DNA of 64,000 nucleotides from DAOTTI01 sp034437795 (lineage in GTDB: Bacteria; Chloroflexota; UBA11872; UBA12225): positions 14,395-78,394 of the forward strand of contig DAOTTI010000012.1 in the NCBI GenBank assembly GCA_034437795.1, written 5' to 3'. How positions within the stretch are numbered: position 1 is the first letter of the stretch; every line of letters begins with the position of its first letter. Below, piece by piece: positions 16,715 to 24,758 of this stretch. A program made the position numbers and the translations under genes. The notes beneath the pieces are model-generated. The model was given only the letters and a program-made list of their open reading frames with translations. It searched no databases and was not told the origin of the DNA.

Positions 16715-17743
16715 ATGCGAGTGGGACTGATTGGCTGTACCGGGCACTGGCGCACGTATGCGGAGGCGCTGCGGTCGTTTCCCGACCTGGAGATCAGCGC
16801 CGTGGCTGTGGCCGCGCCGGAGGAACGGCTGGCGCAGTTCGATGGCGCCCCTGGGGTGACGGAGGCGACGCGACGCTATGACACGCCCATGGCGCTGCTT
16901 GCTCAGGCGGAGCGGGGAGGCCTGGACGCAGTGCAGGTGAGCACCCGGCCGGATCTGGCCGAGCAGTGGGTGCGGGCGGCCATCGAGCGAGGCCTGCCGG
17001 TGATGGCGGAGAAGCCGCTGGCCACGTCGCTGGACACGTTGCACGAGCTCTACGCGCTGGCGCGCCACCACCGCGTGCTGGTCTCGGCGATGCACGCGCA
17101 GCGGGGCACGCCCCTGGTGGCCGCGGTGCGGGATGCCGTCCGGTCCGGGGCCACCGGCAGCCCCCTCCTGGCCCATAACCAGAAGTCGTATCGGTGGGGG
17201 ACGGCGCGTCCGGACTTCTTCCGCTCGCGGGCGACGTTCCCGGGCGTGGCGCCGTACATCGGCATCCACGTCTTCGACTGGCTGCTGTGGATCCTGGGCG
17301 ATCGCTTCGTGGAGGTTTCTGGGGCTGGGTCGGCGGCGGCCCGACCCGATTACGGGGCCTGCGCCAGCCATGCAGCGTACCTGCTGCGCCTGACCGGGGA
17401 TGGGATGGCCACGGTGACCCTGGACTATCTGCGACCGGAGGGAGCGCCGACCCACGGCGATGAGCGGATCCGCATCGCGGGCACGCGGGGTGTGGTGGAG
17501 GTGGCGGTAGCGCAGGGCGCCGGCACCCTGCTCACGGCTGAAGGGGTGCGCCCGCTCACGCCGCCGCCGGCGCCGCAGTGGTACGCGAGCTTCCTGCTGG
17601 CGGTTCAGGGTCGAGGGCAGCCGATCATCCCGCGGTGGGAGGCGTTTCGGGCCACGGAGGTGGCGCTGAAGGCGCAACTCGCCGCCGACCGCGGCCGGCC
17701 GGTGAGCCTGGTGGGTTCACCGTACCGTCCCGAGGACGACTAA
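16715..17743 (+). CDS. Gfo/Idh/MocA-family NAD(P)-dependent oxidoreductase
   Basis: The product is 342 residues. The N-terminal Rossmann fold starts VGLIGCTGHWRTYAEAL, where GCTGHW replaces the usual GxGxxG, and contains the conserved EKP triad (99-101) that positions the nicotinamide. The C-terminal alpha/beta domain has FPGVAPYIGIHVFDWLLWILG, where His and Asp are the usual catalytic or substrate residues. Such enzymes oxidise or reduce sugars, inositols or sugar acids. It lies downstream of the solute-binding protein across the repeat element and may belong to the same catabolic function. A GGAGAG precedes the ATG. Confidence 0.9.
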   Translation: MRVGLIGCTGHWRTYAEALRSFPDLEISAVAVAAPEERLAQFDGAPGVTEATRRYDTPMALLAQAERGGLDAVQVSTRPDLAEQWVRAAIERGLPVMAEKPLATSLDTLHELYALARHHRVLVSAMHAQRGTPLVAAVRDAVRSGATGSPLLAHNQKSYRWGTARPDFFRSRATFPGVAPYIGIHVFDWLLWILGDRFVEVSGAGSAAARPDYGACASHAAYLLRLTGDGMATVTLDYLRPEGAPTHGDERIRIAGTRGVVEVAVAQGAGTLLTAEGVRPLTPPPAPQWYASFLLAVQGRGQPIIPRWEAFRATEVALKAQLAADRGRPVSLVGSPYRPEDD

Positions 17744-18037
17744 CGTGGATTATTCACGAGCGGCGCTCTCACCCTCGCCTTCTCCCAGAGGGAGAGGGGA
17801 CACATCGCCGGCCATGAACCATCCAGGCTGAGCCGGCAGGACGGGCACGGCGCTCTTGCCAGAAGCGCCGAGCCGCGGCGCGCACACGCGTGACGAGCGT
17901 GGATGGTTCAGTAGGCGCAGCTCTCACGCTCTCGCGCAGGGAGAGGGAGCCGGTAGAGCTCCAGGAAGTCGTCGGCCTGGAGCCCCACCTTCTCGTACAG
18001 GGAGAGGGAACTGGTCGCCGGCCATAAAGAATGCGGG
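17744..18037. repeat. Intergenic REP-like palindromes
   Basis: At least three copies of the CTCTC..GAGGGAGAGGG type lie here (about 17770-17800, 17925-17950 and 17990-18010). They sit between the converging oxidoreductase and dioxygenase genes. No gene is seen. Confidence 0.6.
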
Positions 18038-19027
18038 TTAGCCTTCGGCGCAGACGGGCTCGGTGCCGCTCCAGCGATTGAACTTCCCTTCGGGCGGCTG
18101 GGCGGCCAGGCGGGAGCGGGTGGCGTGCCACAGGCTCTGCCAGACGCGCCAGTCGTGCACCTCGGCGGCAGGGTTGCGACGGCTGCGCACGACGAAGGAG
18201 GGGAACCACGGGCGGCCGGTAGGCTGGCCGATGGGTTGATAGCGCAGGTCGAAGCTCCACCGGACGTCGTTGCTCCGGTTGCGGAGCGACGCGTGCATCG
18301 TCCGGCGGTGCAGGAAGAGCACGCTGCCGCGGCGCATGGGCAGGGGCGTGGCGTCGGAGCCACGGAGCTCGTCGGGGATGTGCAGGCCGCGGCGGGCGCC
18401 GTTGGGCTTGGCCGGACAATGGGTGACCAGGCCCCGCTGGTGGCTGCGCGGGACGACGCACAGGCAGCCGTTTTCCACCGTGGCGTCGGAGACGGGGATC
18501 CAGACCGTGAGCATCTCGGTCTCATCCACCTCCGGCAGGGCCACGCCCTGGTCCTGGTGCCAGTCGGTCCAGCTCACCAGCCCGCCGAAGCCTTCCGGCA
18601 GCAGGTGCTCCGGTGGCTTGATGCGGACGTGCTGGATGGGGTTGGAGAGGATCTCCGGCCCGATGAACTGTTCGATCACGTCGACCAGGCGGGGGCTGGT
18701 GAGCAGGGCGAAGGTGGCCGGGCCGAGGTGGATGGGGGTGTCCTCGGTAACGCCGGAGAACGGCAAGGAGATGTCGAAGGGCTGGTAACCTCGGGGGCCC
18801 ATCTCAGTCAGGACGCGGGCCAGGCGCTGGGCGAAGGGCAGCTCGGCATAGGTGGAGGTGAGCTTGCCCTCGGCGTGCCACTTCGCCGCCAGGTCGTCCA
18901 GCAGCGCGGTATATTCGGCCACGACCGGCTCCAGGTCCTCACGGACGTCCAGCACGTCCTCGACGACGAGGTAGCCTTCCTCGTGGAAGCGTTCAAGGTC
19001 CACCTTGGGTGTGGTCGCCACTGCCAT
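18038..19027 (-). CDS. Phytanoyl-CoA dioxygenase (PhyH) family Fe(II)/2-oxoglutarate oxygenase
   Basis: The product is 329 residues from an ATG preceded by AGGAGG with a 7-base gap. Opening FHEEGYLVVEDVLD is typical of PhyH. The metal-binding HxD is in DWHQDQGVALPEV, and a distal His is in FLHRRTMHASLRNRSNDVRW with the Arg of the 2-oxoglutarate clamp shortly after. PVSDATVENGCLCVVPRSHQ is the usual strand block between them. It probably hydroxylates a small organic molecule. The family is often amplified in bacteria using complex organic compounds, and the substrate is not predictable. Confidence 0.92.
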   Translation of the reverse strand: MAVATTPKVDLERFHEEGYLVVEDVLDVREDLEPVVAEYTALLDDLAAKWHAEGKLTSTYAELPFAQRLARVLTEMGPRGYQPFDISLPFSGVTEDTPIHLGPATFALLTSPRLVDVIEQFIGPEILSNPIQHVRIKPPEHLLPEGFGGLVSWTDWHQDQGVALPEVDETEMLTVWIPVSDATVENGCLCVVPRSHQRGLVTHCPAKPNGARRGLHIPDELRGSDATPLPMRRGSVLFLHRRTMHASLRNRSNDVRWSFDLRYQPIGQPTGRPWFPSFVVRSRRNPAAEVHDWRVWQSLWHATRSRLAAQPPEGKFNRWSGTEPVCAEG

Positions 19028-19551
19028 CAGTTTGCCTCCTGCTCTCTCTTCATCTTCCTCGGGCCTGCGCCAGGCTTCCAGAGCTAGTGCCGCGGCGGGC
19101 CTCGCGCTCCTGCGACGCCGCCCCCGCTCCGACATGGCAAGGGGAACGCCGACTAGCGGGAGAGGACGTCACCCCGGCGGCCACGCGTTGCGGCGCCCGC
19201 GGCGGATGCCGGCCCCGACCTGGCACGTTCCAGACTTGCGGCGCATGCCCCACCTCGCTCGGCGGCCGGCGCACCAGCCGCGCTCCTGCTGGCATGCTAT
19301 GCCATGACCCGCGCCCTGTCAATAGGGGATTTTCGCCGGCCGGCCGCACGGGCCGGCCGCGTGTATCCTTCGGCGGAAGGATGGTCCAGGGGATCGGTAA
19401 GAGAGAGTAAGAGGAAAGCGGCCGGGGAAGCGGGAATAGCCACGGGCGCAAGCCGTCGGAGGCGGTGTAGGGCCAGACGAGGGGGTGAGGCGTACCATAG
19501 CGCAGTGAGGTACAAGGACGTCCACGAAAAGGAGAGACAAGGAGAGCGGCC
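19028..19551. other. Divergent intergenic region, no gene recognised
   Basis: This 524-base region separates the dioxygenase (minus) and cupin (plus) genes. TACCAT at 19493-19498 could be a -10 box for the cupin. Short frames are open on both strands but show no family-like features. Confidence 0.45.
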
Positions 19552-19917
19552 ATGCCGATGCGCGTGATTACCGACCGGATCGGGATCTCGGCGCTATACG
19601 TCGATGAGACGCTGCCAAGCGCCGAACAGCCTCTCTACTTCCACCACCGCAGCGTGCCGCCGGGGGGCCGCGCGCACGCGCCCCACGTGCATGACGCGGA
19701 CCAGGTGGAGGCCTTCTTCGTGATCGAGGGGGAGGCGGAGGTGCAGGTAGACGACGAGCGCTACCACCTCACGGCGGGGCAGGGGGCGGTGCTGAACCCG
19801 CGGCGCCTGCACGGCTTCCGGAACGCAGGGACGGCCCCGCTGCGCTACATCGTGATGACTGCTCCCGGCCCGCCGCCGGCGGGCGCTATCGGTCGGCGCG
19901 AGACGCCCGGCCGGTAG
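19552..19917 (+). CDS. Single-domain cupin protein
   Basis: The 121-residue beta-barrel protein carries the first cupin motif, HAPHVHDADQVEAFFVIEGE, with metal-binding His, His and Glu. The second motif is G...LNPRRLHGFRNAG, which supplies the last His. It ends with an unstructured Pro/Gly/Arg tail. A GGAGAG ribosome site lies just upstream of the ATG. Small cupins of this kind bind metal and act as isomerases, dioxygenases or ligand sensors; this one cannot be assigned further. It stands alone between the dioxygenase and amidohydrolase genes. Confidence 0.88.
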   Translation: MPMRVITDRIGISALYVDETLPSAEQPLYFHHRSVPPGGRAHAPHVHDADQVEAFFVIEGEAEVQVDDERYHLTAGQGAVLNPRRLHGFRNAGTAPLRYIVMTAPGPPPAGAIGRRETPGR

Positions 19918-20116
19918 CTTCTCAGACCTATTCGCGGATCCGGGCTCGCACCTGCTTCCCGTCCAGGTAGCGCGCCATGGATGAGCTCTCACCTGCCGAT
20001 TGGTATCGGTCTATTGCTCCAGGCTTCATCCGCAAGGAAGCAGTTCCGAGCAGGTCCCCTGAGGACGCGCTCAGTGATGCATCTGGCGGCTCGGTGCCAC
20101 TTGCTGCCAGATCGGT

Positions 20117-21379
20117 TCAGACGGCCCAGCCGTAGAGGCGCTGGGCGTTGGCGCGGAGCATGCCTTCACCCATCTGGATGGCCCTAGCCGCATCCACCAC
20201 ACCGTCACGGATCAGCCCTGCCAGGGCCAGCGAGAGGGCTTGCCGCGTGGCGCGGCAGAGGGCCAGGTGCTGCACCTCGGGGCCGACGGGGACGCCGGGA
20301 TAGGCGGCCACGTCGGTGCCGAAGAGGACCTTTTCCGGCGCGTAGAGGAGGCAGGTGCGCAGCCGCGCGGCCAGGTCTGGCACCGGATAGAGGAACGGCA
20401 TGGCGGAGACGTCCAGCCAGACGTGAGGCTTCAGGGCCAGGTAGGCGGCCTCTTCGACCGCCGGCAGGCCGCCGTGGATGAGCACGAAGGTGGTGTCGAA
20501 ATAGCGCGCGTCGGTCAGGACGGCTTCGAGGTTCTGGACGCAGGCTTCCTGGTAGCGCAGGAAGGGCGGCACGCCGAAGGAGGCATGGATGTGGACGGCC
20601 AGCCCCAGGCGCCCCGCGGTAAGGAAGATGTGGCGCGCCAGAAAGTCCTGAAGGGCGAGATAGTCATCGCGCGGCAGGGGCGCTGCGAGCCCCGTGGCAA
20701 AGAGCTCCTGGGCCCGGCCCTGGGGCACGTCGTCGAAGCGGAGGGTACGCAGATAGGCGTCCCAGAGCTTGACTGCCACAGCGCCCTGCTCCTTCCAGCG
20801 GGCGAGCGTCGCGTCCGCGAAGGCGAGGTAGCCGTCGAGGTCGCGGGGCAGCTCGGCTAGGCCGGCCGCAGCGAGGAAGCGCCGGAGGTGCTGCTGGATA
20901 CGGGGGATCTGCTGGGCGTGCGCCGGGCTGCGCGCCAGCAGCGCGGCGGCGGGCAGGGGATACAGGAGCGTGGTGGCGTGAGGCACCCAGCGCAGCCGGC
21001 GCCCGTCGGTGCCTTCAGGGAAGTCCTGGTTAACGAGGGCGATCTCGGTGCACGTGAGGTCGAGGTGCCGCAGCCAGTACCCGTGCTCCCCCAGCCGGTC
21101 GATGAGGGCGGCGCGGACCTGCTCGGCTTGCCGCGCTGCGGGCTCGAGGTCGCCTTCGCGCACAGCGACGCCAAAGTAGTCGGCCAGGGCTTGGGCGTAG
21201 GCGGCGCTGCGCAGGCCAAGGGGCTGGTGACGGTCCAGCTCCGGCCGAAAGGCCCCCGGCCAGAGCAGGTGGGTGTGGTGATCAATCGCGGCGACCGCGT
21301 CCAGGCGGGCGGCGACCTGCTGGAAGAGCGGGTCGTCCTGCCACCAGCGCCGCGGCGCCGGCTCTCGGTTCGTGGACAT
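20117..21379 (-). CDS. Amidohydrolase-superfamily (amidohydrolase-2/uronate isomerase-like) metal-dependent hydrolase
   Basis: The product is 420 residues. AIDHHTHLLWPG supplies the HxH metal site, VAVKLWDAYLRTL the lysine strand, GLAVHIHASFG and FVLIHGGLP the next His residues, and VLFGTDVAAYPG the final Asp. The order matches the TIM-barrel amidohydrolase superfamily, and the long helical insert between HxH and Lys resembles glucuronate isomerase-like and decarboxylase-like members. It is probably cytoplasmic. The reaction could be hydrolysis, decarboxylation or isomerisation of a carboxylate. No partner gene is fused or overlapping. Confidence 0.82.
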   Translation of the reverse strand: MSTNREPAPRRWWQDDPLFQQVAARLDAVAAIDHHTHLLWPGAFRPELDRHQPLGLRSAAYAQALADYFGVAVREGDLEPAARQAEQVRAALIDRLGEHGYWLRHLDLTCTEIALVNQDFPEGTDGRRLRWVPHATTLLYPLPAAALLARSPAHAQQIPRIQQHLRRFLAAAGLAELPRDLDGYLAFADATLARWKEQGAVAVKLWDAYLRTLRFDDVPQGRAQELFATGLAAPLPRDDYLALQDFLARHIFLTAGRLGLAVHIHASFGVPPFLRYQEACVQNLEAVLTDARYFDTTFVLIHGGLPAVEEAAYLALKPHVWLDVSAMPFLYPVPDLAARLRTCLLYAPEKVLFGTDVAAYPGVPVGPEVQHLALCRATRQALSLALAGLIRDGVVDAARAIQMGEGMLRANAQRLYGWAV

Positions 21380-21655
21380 CTTCTTACCTGTTTTGACCTG
21401 ACGAGGGACCGCTTGCCAGCTGCCAAGCAGGCTGAGCGCACATGCTCACACGCGCTTCGGCCTCAGCGCTGGCCTGCAGTGTACGTTACTGCCTGGGTCC
21501 ATGCAGGCGATGAAGCGCGTCACTCTGATTGAGTTCGTCTCCCTTACCGCGGTTGCGCTGGCGCAATAGGCAATAGCGGGTCTGCTACGCTCGGAGCGGT
21601 GAAGACAGGCGATGCATCCTGCTGCGACATTGACGGACACGGAGATCCAGCGCCA
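21380..21655. other. Intergenic region, no gene recognised
   Basis: Between the amidohydrolase start and the tandem repeat I see no convincing gene. The local composition is slightly lower in GC around 21530-21600. Confidence 0.4.
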
Positions 21656-21730
21656 GGCTGGCGGTGATCAGGCTGGCGGTGATCAGGCTGGCGGTGATCA
21701 GGCTGGCGGTGATCAGGCTGGCGGTGATCA
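21656..21730. repeat. Five perfect 15-bp tandem repeats at a stop codon
   Basis: GGCTGGCGGTGATCA is repeated five times exactly. Each unit contains the palindrome TGATCA. The last unit supplies the TGA stop codon (21730-21728) of the minus-strand oxidoreductase, so four spare in-line copies of its 3' end lie beyond the stop. It is not a CRISPR, because there are no spacers. Confidence 0.95.
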
Positions 21731-22795
21731 GCACACGGACCCGCGGGCGCGGGCGACCATGGCGGCGACGTCGACGATGCGGTCGCCGGCGGAGGCGTCG
21801 ATGGCACCGAAGAGCATGGCGTTGCTCTGGAGGTTGTCGTCGATGGTGGTGGCCGGCTCTGGGCCGCCATCCAGCCAATCGAGGAACTGGCCGATGACGG
21901 CAGGGTGGCCTTCCCGCTCCAGACGGACGGTGGGGACCTCCCAGATGCGCAGGCCCTGGCCGCGCTCATGCTCCAGGACGCGCACGACATGGTCGCGATC
22001 CAGGACGACGGCCCCGCCTTCGCACTCCACGCGGTAGTACTCGCCGTGCCAGGAGTTCTGCCAGCCGGCGGCGAGGCCGCTGCCTTCGTATTGGGCGAAG
22101 ACGCCGCCGGTGAGGCGCATGGTGTAGAGGGTGAGGCACTCTCCCTGGAAGCTGGGCGCGCCGGGGTTCCACTCCCAGCCGGCGATGGCGAGGCAGTCCT
22201 GGCCGGAGAGATGGCGGATCTGGTCGAAGTGGTGGATGCTCCCTTCGATGAGGATGGCGTGGCGCATCTCGTGGCGGAAGGCGGCGCCCCAGGAAAGGGG
22301 CCGGCGGTAGTCGGCGGCGAAGCGGGCGACGACGTAGTGTATGCGCCCCAGGCGGCCGGAGGCGAGCACCTGCTTGAGGGTCTGGATGCGCGGGGTGTAG
22401 CGGTAGTTCTGCATCACCTGCATCTTGATGCCGGCGCGCTTGGCGGCGCGGTAGACGGCAACGGCGTCTTCCCAGGTGTCGGCGATGGGCTTTTCGCTGA
22501 GGACGTGCAGGCCGCGGGCGGCGGCGAGTTCCACGGCGGGGCGGTGGAAGCGAGGCGGCACGGCGACGCCGCAGCAGTCTGCCTCAAGAGACTGCGCTGC
22601 ATCGAAGGCGTCTTCCATGCGCGTGAAGCGCCGCTCAGGGGGCAGGCCCAGGAAGTCGCCGGCCTGCTGGAGGGCGTCGGGGTTGACGTCGACGATGGCG
22701 ACGATCTGGGCGCGATCGCGGAAGGGGGCGAAGTGGTGGCGGATCCAGTTGCCGCCCATGCCGCCGGCGCCGACCATGATCCAGCGGTGAGGCAT
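21728..22795 (-). CDS. Gfo/Idh/MocA-family oxidoreductase
   Basis: The product is 355 residues from an ATG preceded by AAGGGAGA; another ATG lies 7 codons upstream. WIMVGAGGMGGNWIRHHF is the NAD(P)-binding loop. HVLSEKPIADTWEDA gives the EKP triad, and RYTPRIQTLKQ and EGSIHHFDQIRHLSG the typical C-terminal domain with the substrate-site His residues. It is distinct from the paralogue at 16715. Family members dehydrogenate sugars or inositols. The stop codon lies in the 15-bp repeat array. Confidence 0.92.
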   Translation of the reverse strand: MPHRWIMVGAGGMGGNWIRHHFAPFRDRAQIVAIVDVNPDALQQAGDFLGLPPERRFTRMEDAFDAAQSLEADCCGVAVPPRFHRPAVELAAARGLHVLSEKPIADTWEDAVAVYRAAKRAGIKMQVMQNYRYTPRIQTLKQVLASGRLGRIHYVVARFAADYRRPLSWGAAFRHEMRHAILIEGSIHHFDQIRHLSGQDCLAIAGWEWNPGAPSFQGECLTLYTMRLTGGVFAQYEGSGLAAGWQNSWHGEYYRVECEGGAVVLDRDHVVRVLEHERGQGLRIWEVPTVRLEREGHPAVIGQFLDWLDGGPEPATTIDDNLQSNAMLFGAIDASAGDRIVDVAAMVARARGSVC

Positions 22796-23124
22796 GCCGT
22801 CTCCCTTTCTTCTCACTCGTGCTGCTCACGCACGTCGTCGCATCTGGTCCCCACGGCCGGACGCTTGGCTGGTGAGCTGGGGCGCCGGCGCGGGGGCGAG
22901 GGCGCTGTGAGTGTACCCCTCTCCGAACCCCCTTGGCCCCGCTCCGACACGGGGACGCGGCGACACGGGGACTGGACTATGCGCAAGTGGAGCCCTCACC
23001 CTCGCCCTCTCCCGTGGGGAGAGGGGATCCATCGCTGGCCGTGACGCATCCAGGCTTGGCGTGCGGCTGGAGAGGTGGCGGACGGGGGGGATGTCGGACC
23101 GGATGGTCGCGGAGCGGCAAGGGA
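22796..23124. repeat. Intergenic repeats before the 7-deazaguanine-like cluster
   Basis: GACACGGG-type 8-bp repeats at about 22949-22976 are followed by a REP-like palindrome CCCTCTCCC-GTG-GGGAGAGGG at about 23005-23027. No gene is seen. Confidence 0.65.
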
Positions 23125-23589
23125 TCATGCGTCGGGAAGTGGGACGCCGGCAGTGATGGCCTGCTTGAGGGCCCGCATCGCTTTGCCGACGGGCAGGCCG
23201 GCGGTCGGGGCGGAGAGCGTGACGGGGTAACCGGCGAACGCCTGGCAGGTGAGGCGGCGGTAGGCGGCGCCGCCGAGGACGATGACGCGGTCGAACCGGT
23301 CAAGATGAAGGGTCTTGATCTGGCGCTGGAGCGCAGGAAGGTCGATGGGGCGGGTGCGGGGCCACTTGAAGGTGACGTCATAGGGGCCAGGGATCATGAA
23401 GTCGGGTGGGATGAAGCCATACCTGGCGCTGAGGATGACCCAGGCATCGCCGAAGCGCTCGGCATAGCGGCGGTTCAGCTGAAAGGGGGCGCCGGTGTAG
23501 GCGTCGCGAGCCGGCGCGGGACCGTGCGCGGGGCGCCGATCCCAGATCTTGCACTGCCCGCAGGGGACGACAATCAAGGTTCGCGGCAT
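23125..23589 (-). CDS. DUF6884-like protein
   Basis: The product is 154 residues from an internal ATG at MPRTLIVVPCGQCKIWD; the longer upstream reading is unlike any protein. The pattern VPCG.CKIWD, FQLNRRYAERFGDAWVILSA, YGFIPPDF, YDVTFKWP and VIVLGGAAYR agrees with what I recall of DUF6884, a small alpha/beta domain related to YaaA-like proteins and found in bacteria, archaea and phages. It has conserved Cys, Tyr-Gly and Asp residues but no known reaction. It is the last gene of the minus-strand cluster, 70 bases after the transglycosylase-like gene, and probably works with that enzyme (inference). Confidence 0.7.
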   Translation of the reverse strand: MPRTLIVVPCGQCKIWDRRPAHGPAPARDAYTGAPFQLNRRYAERFGDAWVILSARYGFIPPDFMIPGPYDVTFKWPRTRPIDLPALQRQIKTLHLDRFDRVIVLGGAAYRRLTCQAFAGYPVTLSAPTAGLPVGKAMRALKQAITAGVPLPDA

Positions 23590-23659
23590 CGCTGTCGTGG
23601 CCTGGCGTTGGGGGGCGGGACTTCCGCCGAGCCGACGTTCAACCGCGCCGAGCTGACGT

Positions 23660-24754
23660 TCAACCGGCAGGCGCGGCCGTGCCCGCTGGACCTGCGGCCG
23701 GCAGGGCGTGGTGGACGCGCTGCGAAAAGCGTTGGGCGGCCACCTGGGAGATAAGGGGGCGGTAGATGGAGTTGTCCAGGTGGTGCTCGTACCAGCCAGC
23801 GTAGGTGCCGTTGGCGAGGTGCGACCCGATGCGATCGGCTTCCTGCAGCAGCGTCCAGAGGTTATGGGTGGCGCGGTTGGAGAAGCCGGCGAGGCCGGCA
23901 GCGCGCAATCCATCGAGGCCCCACCGGTGGCAGGCGGGACAGGGGCAGGAAGCGAGGGTCTTCACCTCATCGTGGCTGGGCGGGCGCCCCCGCCAGGAGC
24001 CGAGGTTGGCGATGACGCGATCTCCGCTGCCGGGGGACTGGACGATGCCGCGGGCGGCGCGGTTGCGCCAGCCGGACGAGTCGCAGGAGTCGAGCTCAAG
24101 CAGCGCGGCGAGGTGGAGGGTGGCGGTGCCGCCGATGCCGAAGACGTGGAGCTGGCGGCCGGACAGGCGCCGCCGCGCGCGGCGGACGCCGTCGAGCACC
24201 TCGGCGTAGGGGACGGCCTGTGGCGCGCGGAGGAGGTTAGGGACGATGCCGCCCAGGCCGACGGCTGGCTTCTGGCGCAGGCGCTCGTCTTCGTGGAGTT
24301 GGCTGAGATAGTCATCCAGGTGGCGACTGATGTGGATGACGGGGACGTAGCCGTCATGCCGGTAGGCGCGGTTGATGGCCATGGTGCGCTCAAGGCAGCG
24401 CCACTGCTCGGTCTCGCTCATGGCGGGCGTGGGAATGTAGTCCTGAGGAACGACGTACCAGTCGGGGCGGGCGTGGCGGACGAAGGTCTCGTACTCGTCA
24501 CGGGGGACCTCGCCGCCCTTAGAGAGGAAGGCAAAGGCGCCGTTATCCAGGTAGACGGCGACGCGGCCCGCTGGCCGGATGCCCAGATAGGCGTGGAGAC
24601 CCTGCTCCATGGCCAGGCGGCGCTTGCGAGGGTTGGTGTGGAACTCGAAGTAGGAGACCATGACCGCCCGGAGCTGGGGCAGGTAATAGGGAGACTCAGG
24701 GTCCCAGACGCGGGGCTGGAGGTTCTTGAGGCTGAGGCCGGCGACGACGAGCAC
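23660..24754 (-). CDS. tRNA-guanine transglycosylase-like enzyme, possible DNA-acting (DpdA-like) type
   Basis: The 364-residue protein keeps the key elements of the TGT barrel. YLDNGAFAFLSKG (Asp70) corresponds to the DSGGFQ loop. GLGGI (167-171) and VFGIGG (204-209) are the usual phosphate- and base-side loops. LELDSCDSSGW gives the nucleophile Asp222. The zinc site is CPCPAC (Cys270, 272, 275) with His297. It is much shorter and more divergent than housekeeping queuine TGT. The likely reaction is exchange of guanine for a 7-deazaguanine. Neighbouring HerA, NurA and HNH genes suggest that the substrate is DNA rather than tRNA (inference). Start is GTG, 4 bases after the HerA stop. No 7-deazaguanine synthesis gene is in the window. 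Confidence 0.75.
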   Translation of the reverse strand: MLVVAGLSLKNLQPRVWDPESPYYLPQLRAVMVSYFEFHTNPRKRRLAMEQGLHAYLGIRPAGRVAVYLDNGAFAFLSKGGEVPRDEYETFVRHARPDWYVVPQDYIPTPAMSETEQWRCLERTMAINRAYRHDGYVPVIHISRHLDDYLSQLHEDERLRQKPAVGLGGIVPNLLRAPQAVPYAEVLDGVRRARRRLSGRQLHVFGIGGTATLHLAALLELDSCDSSGWRNRAARGIVQSPGSGDRVIANLGSWRGRPPSHDEVKTLASCPCPACHRWGLDGLRAAGLAGFSNRATHNLWTLLQEADRIGSHLANGTYAGWYEHHLDNSIYRPLISQVAAQRFSQRVHHALPAAGPAGTAAPAG

Positions 24755-24758
24755 GGGA

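Noticed and set aside
21656..21730. CRISPR-like array
   Set aside because: Units are 15 bp, directly joined and without spacers, and no cas genes are nearby.
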